In this document: in pieces, positions 38,309 to 46,695 of the stretch
How the letters are laid out: each line of letters starts with the position of its first letter
How positions within the stretch are numbered: the first letter of the stretch is position 1
DNA from: Atlantibacter hermannii
GTDB lineage: Bacteria > Pseudomonadota > Gammaproteobacteria > Enterobacterales > Enterobacteriaceae
Reading direction: 5' to 3'
NCBI GenBank assembly: GCA_900635495.1
Contig: LR134136.1
Coordinates: forward strand, 1,922,001 to 1,986,000
DNA length: 64,000 nucleotides
Translations under genes and position numbers: made by a program
Notes under the pieces: generated by a model
The model's input: the letters and a program-made list of their open reading frames with translations, nothing else
Told to the model about the DNA's origin: nothing
Databases searched by the model: none

Positions 38309-38733
38309 GGAATTTCCACACTAAATCCTGTGACATCCCATGTTTTTTCCCAGATTTCATAACCTAACTCTTTCAAGCGCGCGAAGGTATTTTCAAAAAC
38401 TAAATCAAAGTCTTCATCACTGAGCCCCTCAAGATCGAGGTCATAGAGATCAATGTGAAAAGTGGTGTGCCCCATCCTTATCTTTTTGTTTATCTCCGAG
38501 AATGTTCTTTTGAAAATTATTCCAGCTAACTCATCTTTGGCTTTGCTTACGATATGTATAGCGTCTTGCGCAGAAATAACCTCGTCTTCTTTAATTTCAT
38601 TTACAAAGCTTTCATCAAGTCGCAACACTATTTCGGCGTTCATTGAGCGATTGTTGGATTTTGCAGAACCTTCAATTTTTTCTTTTAATTCAACTGGAAG
38701 TCTAATTCTTAACTGAGGATCTTCTCTGCTCAT
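38290..38733 (-). CDS. mnt: Mnt-like ribbon-helix-helix repressor
   Basis: 147 residues. The first 45 (MSREDPQLRIRLPVELKEKI, NNRSMNAEIVLRLDESF) match P22 Mnt (ARDDPHFNFRMPMEVREKL, NGRSMNSELLQ). P22 Mnt is 82 residues; here a further 100-residue tail (FHIDLYDLDLEGLSDEDFDL, LKELGYEIWEKTWDVT) is added. Divergent from an arc-like gene and ant-like gene exactly as in P22 immI. The intergenic region has sites with the Mnt core CCACGGTGG, so it should repress ant. Confidence 0.87.
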   Translation of the reverse strand: MSREDPQLRIRLPVELKEKIEGSAKSNNRSMNAEIVLRLDESFVNEIKEDEVISAQDAIHIVSKAKDELAGIIFKRTFSEINKKIRMGHTTFHIDLYDLDLEGLSDEDFDLVFENTFARLKELGYEIWEKTWDVTGFSVEIPNKKPT

Positions 38734-38775
38734 ATCGTTTTCTTAATCTTCAAAATTCACAATTTGTAAAGTATG

Positions 38776-38838
38776 CCCCACGGTGGGGTTGACATCAATG
38801 ACGCACGGTGTGACACTTTGGTTGCCCCACGGTGAGGC
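38776..38838. promoter_or_regulatory. immI operator region, three CACGGTG palindromes, with promoter
   Basis: CCCCACGGTGGGG (38776-38788), CGCACGGTGTG (38802-38812) and GCCCCACGGTGAGGC (38824-38838), centred 24-25 bases apart. The core equals the P22 Mnt operator core. A -35 TTGACA (38789-38794) directly follows the first site, so the operators cover the rightward promoter of arc/ant. Confidence 0.82.
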
Positions 38839-38855
38839 ATTTAATGGAGATGAGT

Positions 38856-39023
38856 ATGGAAAAGGCAAAAGACATGTACCAGCGCAAGGTTCGCTTCCCT
38901 GAGGACGTGCGCAAAGCAATCGAAAAGAATGGCGGGGATGAGTGTCGTCAGTTCAATACAGAGCTGATTTACCAGCTTAGAAAGGTGTACGGATTGGCAG
39001 GTGAGAAAAGTGCTCAAGCATAA
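38856..39023 (+). CDS. arc: Arc-like ribbon-helix-helix regulator
   Basis: 55 residues from ATG 38856 (MEKAKDMYQRKVRFPEDVRK), with GGAG six bases before; a GTG at 38832 lies in an operator and is rejected. RHH pattern: beta strand YQRKVRFP, then helices (EDVRKAIEKNGGDECRQFNT, ELIYQLRKVY). Position and size are those of P22 Arc, which turns down ant transcription. Confidence 0.78.
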   Translation: MEKAKDMYQRKVRFPEDVRKAIEKNGGDECRQFNTELIYQLRKVYGLAGEKSAQA

Positions 39024-39033
39024 AAACGACGAA

Positions 39034-39060
39034 GCCCCAACTACTTGCGATAGTCAGGGC
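39034..39060 (+). promoter_or_regulatory. Leader hairpin between arc and ant
   Basis: GCCC-CA-ACTA-CTTGCGA-TAGT-CA-GGGC, a stem with a symmetrical internal loop, in the gap where P22 has the sar antisense RNA region and where related prophages have leader RNAs controlling antirepressors. Role inferred. Confidence 0.45.
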
Positions 39061-39096
39061 CTCTTATCGAACAAATCCCGCAATGGAAATATCGAC

Positions 39097-39723
39097 ATGA
39101 ATATTGTAGCAAAATCAGACTTAAACTTCCAAGGCAAAGCGATTGTACCGGTATCTGGAATGAGTGGTATTTGGCTCACTTCTGCTGAAATCGCAAACGC
39201 GCTTCAGTATAAAAGCGCCAAGTCAGTAACCAACCTCTTTAATCAGAATGCAGACGAGTTTACCAGCGGTATGACTCAGGTCATCGAATCAGTGACCTCA
39301 GGTAATTACCGCAAAAATGTTCGCGTTTTTTCTCTGCGCGGCGCTCACCTGATTGCAATGTTTGCCCGTACCGATGTAGCCAAAGAATTCCGCCGCTGGG
39401 TGCTGGATATTCTTGATCGCGAAATGATGCATTCGCCGATCGCGAAGCAATTCACAGATGAAGAGCTAATCAGCCTCTGCTACCAACAGTTGTGGATGGA
39501 GAACAGCCAGAAGGTGTGTAAGGAGCTGTACCCGGCCATGAAACAGATTCGCTCTGAACTCAGCGGGAAACTTTATGACATTGCGAATGAGACCCGCCAT
39601 ATGTCAGAGAGGAACAAAGCAGTGTTGATTCGTGAGACCAAACACCTGGACAAATCGAATTTCGTCGTCAAACGCGCTCAGCAAATGCTGGCGAAGTTAC
39701 GGGGAGAAGAATGGATTCACTGA
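39097..39723 (+). CDS. ant: Antirepressor (BRO-N domain)
   Basis: 208 residues from ATG 39097 (MNIVAKSDLNFQGKAIVPVS); the GTG frame from 39001 would read through the leader hairpin. BRO-N-type domain (WLTSAEIANALQYKSAKSVT, RVFSLRGAHLIAMFARTDVA, EFRRWVLDILDRE) and a helical C-terminus. By analogy with P22 Ant it should bind and inactivate a repressor, possibly of a rival prophage. Confidence 0.85.
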   Translation: MNIVAKSDLNFQGKAIVPVSGMSGIWLTSAEIANALQYKSAKSVTNLFNQNADEFTSGMTQVIESVTSGNYRKNVRVFSLRGAHLIAMFARTDVAKEFRRWVLDILDREMMHSPIAKQFTDEELISLCYQQLWMENSQKVCKELYPAMKQIRSELSGKLYDIANETRHMSERNKAVLIRETKHLDKSNFVVKRAQQMLAKLRGEEWIH

Positions 39724-39749
39724 TGGGCGCATGGGACGGCGCAAAGAAA

Positions 39750-39773
39750 AACCGCCAGGTAGGACTGGCGGTT
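39750..39773 (+). promoter_or_regulatory. Perfect hairpin before the second antirepressor
   Basis: AACCGCCAG-GTAGGA-CTGGCGGTT, nine-base-pair stem, 31 bases before the next ATG. No U run follows, so more likely an attenuating or stabilising element than a terminator. Confidence 0.5.
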
Positions 39774-39804
39774 CACTGATGTCTAACAACGTATAGGAAC
39801 GTAT

Positions 39805-40542
39805 ATGACTGCATTAAAGATAGCAGACCAAAGATCGCATGTCACCATGTCAAGCCGCGAGATTGCGAAGCTCACCAAAAAGGAGCATAAGCATGTAATT
39901 CGCGATATCTGGGATATGCTCAATGATTTGTACGGCATTGATAAAGATGGTCCACATCTGGACCATAAGAAAAATCATACGGTTACCCTTGTTGAGGGAG
40001 TGGATGTAACCGCCGACTATCGCGGTTACGTTTCTCACTTTCGGCTGGATAAGCCCCATGTTGAATGCCTCCTCACCGGATACAGCGCAGTGCTTCGAAT
40101 GACGGTGATTAAGCATATTTACAAGCTCGAAGAACAAATCAGCCGTCACGCACTGCCTTCCAGTTATAAAGAGGCGTTGCTTGCACTGGTTCAGGCAGAA
40201 ACTGAAAAGGAGCAAATTGCTCTCGAACGTGATCAGGCTATCGAAACTAAAGCATGGATTTCTGAAAAGCGTGAGGTAACTGCGATGGCAACAGCTTCCG
40301 CCGCCGTTCGCGCCAAAAACAAACTGGCAGAACGCATCGGGGAAGGAAAGAACTATGCCGCCATTATCCCGGTAGAGAAGAAGCTCGGGCAGAAATTCAA
40401 ATGGCAGCCACTCCGCAAGTGGTGCAGGGAGAATGACACTGAACCGCATGAAGTCGAAGATCCGCGCTTTGGCACCGTGAAGTCATGGCCCCGCGCCGCC
40501 TGGATTGCCGTATATGGTGTGGACCTTCGCAAGCTGTTCTAA
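39805..40542 (+). CDS. Rha/KilA-C type phage regulatory protein
   Basis: 245 residues. N-terminal Rha domain (HVTMSSREIAKLTKKEHKHV, IRDIWDMLNDLYG, SHFRLDKPHVECLLTGYSAV). Helical middle, then a KilA-C/P22AR-like C-terminal domain (AAIIPVEKKLGQKFKWQPLR, PRAAWIAVYGVDLRKLF). Second putative antirepressor after ant, so the immI module has two output proteins. Confidence 0.87.
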   Translation: MTALKIADQRSHVTMSSREIAKLTKKEHKHVIRDIWDMLNDLYGIDKDGPHLDHKKNHTVTLVEGVDVTADYRGYVSHFRLDKPHVECLLTGYSAVLRMTVIKHIYKLEEQISRHALPSSYKEALLALVQAETEKEQIALERDQAIETKAWISEKREVTAMATASAAVRAKNKLAERIGEGKNYAAIIPVEKKLGQKFKWQPLRKWCRENDTEPHEVEDPRFGTVKSWPRAAWIAVYGVDLRKLF

Positions 40543-40572
40543 CTAATCACGATATTTTCGTATTGATAACCC

Positions 40573-40594
40573 AACCCGCTTAGCTGCGGGTTTC
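40573..40594 (+). terminator. Terminator of the immI module
   Basis: AACCCGC-TTAGCT-GCGGGTT then TCTTG, after the Rha gene. T run is poor. Confidence 0.6.
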
Positions 40595-40659
40595 TTGCTT
40601 CCCTTTGCGTCACATCCCGGATAGGATTTGTACTGACTTTTACCAATGGGAATAGGGAT

Positions 40660-41259
40660 ATGAAGAAGCTTATTTTAGTTATGATTTCTTCAGCACTGAT
40701 GAGTGGCTGTGTGTCATACCAGCGCTCAGCGGCTATAAACGCAATTCCAGGCGTGGAATTTCAGCAAAAAAATGGGAATGAGATCATAAAGTCTTATGAG
40801 GTTAAAAAAGATATTGGCGCTATAACCAAGGACTCCTTGAAGTCTTGTGTTCTGAGTAACGTTACGAATAGACAAGTTCAGCTAACTGACGCCTCTAAAA
40901 GCTTCAGTGGTGCTTACACTGGGAATTACTATAACGTGCAAACCTCATCTAATGTGCAAGGTGGTTCTGTTATCCAGGCAGAGACTTCAAATGGGATAAT
41001 CTTTGCCGGCACAGGAGAGTATCTGACAACCTCAATGGGGATAAAGAGAACAGTAAGATTCACCGGTGAAATCGCACCCTCTGGTCAACAAACGAAGTTC
41101 ATGTTCTCCAATATACAGCAGGTTCAAAACGATAGCGGAGCTATCTCTAACAATGGCTTCTTTGATGTTGGATCTTGGGATGCGGCGAGCCCTGAAAGTG
41201 TTATAAATGTTCTAAACGAGAAGGCAGACTCCATCTCAAAATGCCTTTCGAAATATTAA
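40660..41259 (+). CDS. Prophage lipoprotein (199 aa), moron
   Basis: Signal peptide MKKLILVMISSALMSGCVSY with lipobox LMSGC (Cys17), no Asp at +2 (Val), so outer-membrane sorting is expected. The mature part is beta-rich with TGNYYNVQTSSNVQGGSVIQ and RTVRFTGEIAPSGQQTKFMF. No family recognised. Set between terminators at 40573 and 41279, hence an independent unit inside the tail operon. Lysogen-expressed lipoproteins often block receptors; that is a hypothesis here. Confidence 0.75.
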   Translation: MKKLILVMISSALMSGCVSYQRSAAINAIPGVEFQQKNGNEIIKSYEVKKDIGAITKDSLKSCVLSNVTNRQVQLTDASKSFSGAYTGNYYNVQTSSNVQGGSVIQAETSNGIIFAGTGEYLTTSMGIKRTVRFTGEIAPSGQQTKFMFSNIQQVQNDSGAISNNGFFDVGSWDAASPESVINVLNEKADSISKCLSKY

Positions 41260-41278
41260 ACTGAATAAAATTCAAATA

Positions 41279-41307
41279 GACCTCGCTCCGGCGGGGTTTT
41301 TTATTGC
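41279..41307 (+). terminator. Terminator cassette copy 5
   Basis: CCTCGC-TCCG-GCGGGG then TTTTTTATTGCCCG, directly before the tape measure leader. Confidence 0.85.
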
Positions 41308-41320
41308 CCGGAGATAAATA

Positions 41321-44300
41321 ATGGCAGGCACTGTTAATGCTGGAAGCATCGTTTACGAAGTTGATATCGACACCGCCCGCCTGATTCAGGGTCGCCGGGA
41401 TATCGATGCCGCACTAAATGGTATGAGCAACGGGATGGGCCGTCTTGAGGCAAGCGTTGACCGTACAGAGCGCTCTATCGGTTCTATGGAGCGGACTATG
41501 TCATCACTCAGCGGAGTTGCTCGTGGCCTTCTGGCGGCACTTTCTGTTCAGCAGGTTACACAGTATGCGGAGTCATGGGTAACGCTGAATAACAAGTTAG
41601 TAAACGCCCTCCGCCCAAACGAGCAACTTGCTGATGTAACACAGCGAGTGTTTGATATATCTCAAAGAACACGCAGCAGCCTGGACGCAACAGGCACACT
41701 TTATGCGCGTCTGGAAAGAGCCACGCGCAGTGCCGGGACAAGCACCGCAGATTTAGTAAAGCTTACTGAGACAATCAACAAAGGCCTGATGGTATCAGGT
41801 GCCACGACTGCCGAAGCCAGCTCCACCATGGTTCAGTTATCGCAGGCTCTGGCTTCCGGGGTGCTGCGCGGAGAAGAATTTAACTCCATTTCTGAAAATG
41901 GAAGTCGTATCGCAGTTGCTTTGTCCGACTCATTGGGTGTGACCATTGGCGAATTAAGAGCGATGGCGGCGGACGGGAAGCTAACTACGGATGTCGTAGT
42001 AAAAGGGCTTCTGGAGCAGGGTGACAAGATTGCCAAAGAGTTTTCGAAAACTGCAATGACGCTCAGTCAGTCATTCGAGGTTGCTACAGGCAACATCACT
42101 AAATTCGTGGGTGAATCATCAACAATCCAGTCTATCTACGGCGGTGCAAGTAGCGCTGTTGTGACACTTAGTCAAAACCTCGATGTCTTGTCAGGAGTTT
42201 TTGCTTCTCTGGCGTTGGTTATGGGCGGAAGATTTGCGGGAGCGCTCGCCGCCGCTGCATCAGCAAAAATTAAATCTGCAATGACGTCACAACAACTCGC
42301 CGCCGCTGAAAGCAGAACAGCTCAGGCAGCGCTATATGCAGCTAACGCAGCAGTGAGGAAATCAGCCGCTGACAAAGAGGCCGCTATATCTGCACATGCA
42401 CTTGCACAGGCCGAATATAACGTAGCGCGTGGGAGTGCGGCAGAAGCCCTGGCCCTTGATGCATTAGTAGCAGCGAATTCACGCGTCATTGCCACGTCTA
42501 CTGTTGCGGCAGAGGCGCAGCTAGCACAGGCGGCAGCAACTACCGCAGCAGGAACCGCAGCTACAGCCGCTTCAGCAGGCATGAATTTACTGAAGTTGTC
42601 TCTGTCCATGCTTGGTGGTCCGGCAGGCATTGTCATGATCGTGGCCGCAGGATTTTACTACTGGTATCAGCAGGTCCAAAAAGCGAAAGAAGAAAGCATT
42701 AGTTTCGCGGACAGTCTGGACGATGTGATTTCCAGAATGAAGGAGATGAGCCAGATTCAGTTGAAGTCGTCACTGGATAAAACGGTTGATTCTATAAAAA
42801 ATCAGAAAGATGCCCTTAATGAAATGTATCGCAGTCTTGATGATGCCAGGGAAAACGCCAGAAATTTGGAAAGCCAGTTGAATGGGCTTAAAGAATCGGG
42901 CGCTCCCGCATACATAGTTGCTGAAGCACAAGAAAGATTAACCGAGGCACTTCATGAGGTATCAGATCAGGCAGCTAAGGCTGAGAATGCATCGCAAAAA
43001 CTATCTGGCACTCAAAAGAAACTTGCCGACATCCAGGCTGAATTAAACCAAAAGATACGGGATTCTGAAGCGGCATTCGAAACCCTGTATGAAAACTTAA
43101 ACACCAGAATTCCAAATGCCAACAAAGCCGCAATCGCTGCTATGGCATTAACAATTCAAACGCTGGATGTTTTAAATAAAAAGTCAAAAGATGGCGGGAC
43201 CGTCGAGCCAAAACCCACAAAAGAAGCCGCGCAACTTATCAAGAATGCCGAGCGTCGGCTTGCACTGGCAAAACTTGAGGGCGAGGCAAGGGCGAGGCTA
43301 CAGGCGCAATACGATGCTGAAGATGCCAATATAACTAAGAAAGAAACAATTGAATTCCTTAAAGACCAGTACGCTGAAACAGACCGCGTAACAAGAGCCA
43401 CAAAGGAAAATAAAAAGGAGTCAAAAGCTAGCGCCTCAGCCGCCGAATCAGACGCCCATAAGCTTCAGAAACTCAAGGAAGCATCCGAGATAACCGCAGA
43501 CTCAACAGAACAGCTAAGCCGCGCTAAGGCCATTCTCAACGCACAAAATTCGCTTAGTAAAAGAGCCACCCCTGAAATGATAAAGCAGGCTGGTGATTAT
43601 GCTGCGAAGCTATGGGACAACGCCAATGCGCTTAAAGCTCAGGCGGCTGCTGAGAAGCTGAAAGCTGAAGCGGAGCAGGCTGGTAGATTTTCTAATCAGG
43701 AAAAAGCCGCCGCCGATATTGCGGTAAATCCCTATACAGGTAAGGCAACTAATCCGGCAGCCCAGGTTGAACTTGAAGAGAAGCAGAAACTGGAGGCTGT
43801 TGCAAAATACCAATCCATCGGCGCCATGACTGAGAAGGAGGCGCAGGATACTCGCACTGCCATCGTAAAACAGGCTGCTTACGCCAGAATGCAAATCGTC
43901 AAAGAGGAAGCACAGAAGCAGGTCGACAGCATGAATATGATGCTGGGGGGATTCCAGTCCGGGTTCGAAGGGTTGGCGAACATCATCGCGAAAGGCGCAG
44001 GAGAGAGCTCGGCGGCGTACAGGGCGCTTTTTGCTGTAAGCAAAGGATTTGCTATTGCTCAGGCAGGTCTAAATCTCCAATTGGCAATTTCCAATGCTAT
44101 GGCATCTGGGCCGTTTCCATGGAACCTTGCCAATATGGCATCTGTAGCAGCGGCTGGAGGGCAGCTTGTCTCTGCAATTGGCGGCGCATCATATGCTGGC
44201 GCTCGTGAACACGGCGGCCCTGTATCAGCCAATTCAATGTACCGCGTTGGGGAAGGTGGTAAGCCTGAAATATTCAAGGCCAGCAACGGCAGCCAGTACA

Positions 44301-44518
44301 TGATACCGGGTGATAATGGTCGGGTTATTAGCAACAGGGATATGCAGGGCGGCGGCAGTGGCGATGTCACAATCCATCAGGAGAATCACTATCACTTTGA
44401 TGGAAGCCCAAACAGCCCGGAAACAATAAAGCAGTTTGATAAGGTGGCGTACAACGCTGCATTACGCGCTATCAGAAATGAACAACGCCCAAATGGGATG
44501 CTGGAGAAAAGCAGGTGA
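41321..44518 (+). CDS. Tail length tape measure protein
   Basis: 1065 residues. N-terminal coil (DTARLIQGRRDIDAALNGMS). The tape-measure/lambda-H-like domain includes NEQLADVTQRVFDISQRTRS and ASGVLRGEEFNSISENGSRI. Alanine-rich helix about 320-410, a membrane segment near 435-455 (GGPAGIVMIVAAGFYYWYQQ), long coiled coils (490-580), and a C-terminal processed-type end (REHGGPVSANSMYRVGEGGK). Sets tail length and probably enters the host membrane during DNA ejection. Confidence 0.94.
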   Translation: MAGTVNAGSIVYEVDIDTARLIQGRRDIDAALNGMSNGMGRLEASVDRTERSIGSMERTMSSLSGVARGLLAALSVQQVTQYAESWVTLNNKLVNALRPNEQLADVTQRVFDISQRTRSSLDATGTLYARLERATRSAGTSTADLVKLTETINKGLMVSGATTAEASSTMVQLSQALASGVLRGEEFNSISENGSRIAVALSDSLGVTIGELRAMAADGKLTTDVVVKGLLEQGDKIAKEFSKTAMTLSQSFEVATGNITKFVGESSTIQSIYGGASSAVVTLSQNLDVLSGVFASLALVMGGRFAGALAAAASAKIKSAMTSQQLAAAESRTAQAALYAANAAVRKSAADKEAAISAHALAQAEYNVARGSAAEALALDALVAANSRVIATSTVAAEAQLAQAAATTAAGTAATAASAGMNLLKLSLSMLGGPAGIVMIVAAGFYYWYQQVQKAKEESISFADSLDDVISRMKEMSQIQLKSSLDKTVDSIKNQKDALNEMYRSLDDARENARNLESQLNGLKESGAPAYIVAEAQERLTEALHEVSDQAAKAENASQKLSGTQKKLADIQAELNQKIRDSEAAFETLYENLNTRIPNANKAAIAAMALTIQTLDVLNKKSKDGGTVEPKPTKEAAQLIKNAERRLALAKLEGEARARLQAQYDAEDANITKKETIEFLKDQYAETDRVTRATKENKKESKASASAAESDAHKLQKLKEASEITADSTEQLSRAKAILNAQNSLSKRATPEMIKQAGDYAAKLWDNANALKAQAAAEKLKAEAEQAGRFSNQEKAAADIAVNPYTGKATNPAAQVELEEKQKLEAVAKYQSIGAMTEKEAQDTRTAIVKQAAYARMQIVKEEAQKQVDSMNMMLGGFQSGFEGLANIIAKGAGESSAAYRALFAVSKGFAIAQAGLNLQLAISNAMASGPFPWNLANMASVAAAGGQLVSAIGGASYAGAREHGGPVSANSMYRVGEGGKPEIFKASNGSQYMIPGDNGRVISNRDMQGGGSGDVTIHQENHYHFDGSPNSPETIKQFDKVAYNAALRAIRNEQRPNGMLEKSR

Positions 44519-44581
44519 TGCCTCATTAAATAATGAATAACCCGGTTACCATGTGATCAATTAACGACAAAGGAGAAAATT

Positions 44582-44794
44582 GTGGATTATCAGATTGAGG
44601 ATATTACGGCTTTTGACAACGATCTGGGCAAGGGGATTATCGCTAGGGTGACGTTTAACTATGATACCCACCTGAAAAGCATTGTTGTCCATGTTGAAAT
44701 TCCTCTTGAGAAAGAGGATTCGCTGTCAGTGGTGGAAGAGAAAATATTCACAGAAGCCAAGAAGCAACTCAAACAACTGATTGCTGGCTTCTGA
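44582..44794 (+). CDS. Small hypothetical protein after tape measure (70 aa)
   Basis: GTG start with AAGGAG before it. DYQIEDITAFDNDLGKGIIA, then FNYDTHLKSIVVHVEIPLEK and a helix. Soluble alpha/beta; not recognised. Closed by a cassette terminator, so it looks like another inserted unit. Confidence 0.6.
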   Translation: MDYQIEDITAFDNDLGKGIIARVTFNYDTHLKSIVVHVEIPLEKEDSLSVVEEKIFTEAKKQLKQLIAGF

Positions 44795-44815
44795 TTTCCG
44801 AATTGACTGCACATG

Positions 44816-44842
44816 AACCCGCTCCGGCGGGTTTTTTATTGG
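44816..44842 (+). terminator. Terminator cassette copy 6
   Basis: AACCCGC-TCCG-GCGGGTT then TTTTATTGGG, before tail gene M. Confidence 0.88.
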
Positions 44843-44851
44843 GAGCAGCTA

Positions 44852-45205
44852 ATGCCAGAGACATTTATTTGGAAACCCCAAAAAGGTTATTCGGTAGAGC
44901 GCACGCCTAATGTGTCTGTAGTAAAGCTTGGCGACGGATATGAGCAAAGGCAGGTGAGGGGGATCAATCCGCTTATGGATAAATACGCGCTCACCTTCAT
45001 CGGCGTCAATGATGCTAAATGCTCAAAACCAAACGTGGCCCGAGCTGCCGAGGCATTTCTTAAAGCACGCATGGCGGTGGAGTCGTTCTACTGGACACCA
45101 TCAGATACAGGAGTGCAGGCGCTGTTTGTCTGCCGCTCCTGGAATATGACAAAAACCGGGCCGCTCTATGAACTGACGGCCACGTTTGAACAGGTACCAC
45201 GATAA
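44852..45205 (+). CDS. M: Minor tail protein M
   Basis: 117 residues from ATG 44852 (MPETFIWKPQKGYSVERTPN). VVKLGDGYEQRQVRGINPLM, FLKARMAVESFYWTPSDTGV, FVCRSWNMTKTGPLYELTAT are gpM/DUF-type features of lambda tails. Start of the tail tip module M-L-K-I-J. Confidence 0.9.
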   Translation: MPETFIWKPQKGYSVERTPNVSVVKLGDGYEQRQVRGINPLMDKYALTFIGVNDAKCSKPNVARAAEAFLKARMAVESFYWTPSDTGVQALFVCRSWNMTKTGPLYELTATFEQVPR

Positions 45206-45227
45206 AGCCGAAAGGCGGGAGTTAAAA

Positions 45228-45512
45228 ATGCAGTTAAGCTTTGACGTTTCATTTCCCACGCAAGATATTCGCATTACACCCGGGTACGCAGAAGAAATTC
45301 GCAATAGTTTTAGTTTCACTGCTGGAGTAGTAAAGACTTTGAAGGTTAAAGTTGTCGTGAAGGGGTTAACCTCTGATAAGTGCGATGACACCATGCTGGT
45401 GATTAATTATTCAGAGGACTATCTTGATAAATGCTCCTTCGGGGAGGTTATTAATCGAGCGGAGCAATATGCACGAAACTATTGCAGAAACCTTGGTCTG
45501 GGCGCGACTTAA
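45228..45512 (+). CDS. Hypothetical protein between M and L (94 aa)
   Basis: From ATG 45228 with GGCGGGAG before: MQLSFDVSFPTQDIRITPGY, ending EQYARNYCRNLGLGAT. Small alpha/beta protein like the 44582 gene. Lambda has L directly after M, so this and the next leftward gene are insertions. Confidence 0.6.
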   Translation: MQLSFDVSFPTQDIRITPGYAEEIRNSFSFTAGVVKTLKVKVVVKGLTSDKCDDTMLVINYSEDYLDKCSFGEVINRAEQYARNYCRNLGLGAT

Positions 45513-45525
45513 CGCGCCCGTGTTA

Positions 45526-45825
45526 TTAATCAACTTCCGGTAATTTATCGAATATCTCCCTGGCTCTCGCATTTACCAGATAGGCGTACTCTGACTCAGC
45601 AAGCTCTTTCTGATTTTTGCCTAATTTGGATGATCCAAAAATGGCTTCCATGGCCTCCATGTTATACCCAAAGAATTGTTGAGGTGTCTTGCCTGACAGT
45701 TTGGCAGTCACAGCAAGGTAAAAAGGTAAAACTTTATCAATAATATCATCATGTTCTACTAACTGAGGCAAAACCGTATCCAGTTGTTGGCTCAGCGGCT
45801 TCATGAAATCATGACCTTTAACCAT
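45526..45825 (-). CDS. Leftward moron in the tail module (99 aa)
   Basis: 99 residues, MVKGHDFMKPLSQQLDTVLP, with PFYLAVTAKLSGKTPQQFFG and NMEAMEAIFGSSKLGKNQKE. Opposite to all surrounding tail genes, so expected from its own promoter in 45826-45950. Helical; not recognised. The internal Met at residue 8 is another possible start. Confidence 0.6.
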   Translation of the reverse strand: MVKGHDFMKPLSQQLDTVLPQLVEHDDIIDKVLPFYLAVTAKLSGKTPQQFFGYNMEAMEAIFGSSKLGKNQKELAESEYAYLVNARAREIFDKLPEVD

Positions 45826-45952
45826 TTTATTCCCTAATCAGAGGTAATCAGCCATCCCTCTTGTCTGAGTGCGCCAGCGTCCCACCGCTGACGGGCTGAA
45901 CCCACAACATAACCAGGGATAGCGATATATCCCATCCTGATATTCGAACAGT

Positions 45953-45977
45953 AGCCACCTCCGGGTGGCTTTATTTA
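45953..45977 (+). terminator. Terminator before gene L
   Basis: AGCCACC-TCCG-GGTGGCT then TTATTTAT, a variant of the cassette. Confidence 0.75.
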
Positions 45978-45989
45978 TGGGAGATTTTC

Positions 45990-46695
45990 GTGCGCGACAT
46001 TCCACCAGAGTTAATTATCGAAAGCGTTGACGCCGGAGTCGGCGCGTTTATAGATCTCTTTGAAGTCGATCTCCGGCCGTACGGCGGCGATGTTGTGCGA
46101 TTCCATTCCGGCACCAACGGTTTTTACAACAACGTCATCTGGCGCGGTAACGCCTATCCCGCTTATCCCATCGCTGTCGAAGGCTTCGAGAGCCGGAATG
46201 AAGGTACCTATGCGCGCCCGGTTATGGCTGTCGCGAACGTCACGGGTATGATTTTTGGGATGAACCATGATTTCGATGATCTACTGGGTGTAGTTGTCAC
46301 GCGCCGCCAGGTGCCGGTGAAGTATCTTGATGCGGTTAACTTCCCCAACGGTAATCCGGAAGCAGATCCTACTGTGGAGGCAGTGTCCCGTTACGTTGTC
46401 GAGGAGATGACAGAGGAAACCTCAGAACAGGTGACTTATTCCCTCGCAACGCCGGTGGACTGCGACAACGCTATTATTCCGGCGCGGACTATCCTGGCGG
46501 ATGTCTGCCAGTGGGTGTATCGCGGTACCGGCTGCAATTACGACGGACCGCCGGTCGCCGATGAACGGGACAACCCGACCAGCAACCCTGCGCTGGACAA
46601 ATGTTCTCACCGCCGCACAGGTTGTCGCTTCCGGTACCCGCGACCATACCCCATGCCAATCAGCAGTTTCCCCCGGTTCACAGAAGGTTTCCTGA
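45990..46695 (+). pseudogene. L: Minor tail protein L, one-base frameshift near the 3' end
   Basis: About 234 residues expected. gpL features: VDAGVGAFIDLFEVDLRPYG, AYPIAVEGFESRNEGTYARP, an iron-sulfur-type set of cysteines (CQWVYRGTGCNYDG, DKCSHRRTGC). From PISSFP the frame is shifted. Removing one C from the five at 46670-46674 gives PISSFPGSQKVS and a TGA at 46693-46695 that overlaps the K start (TGATG), the usual L end. As written, L and K are fused in one open frame of 474 residues. Confidence 0.8.

Noticed and set aside
39001..39096. GTG start extending ant by 32 residues
   Set aside because: Would translate the leader hairpin and overlap arc; relatives begin at MNIVAK-like sequences.
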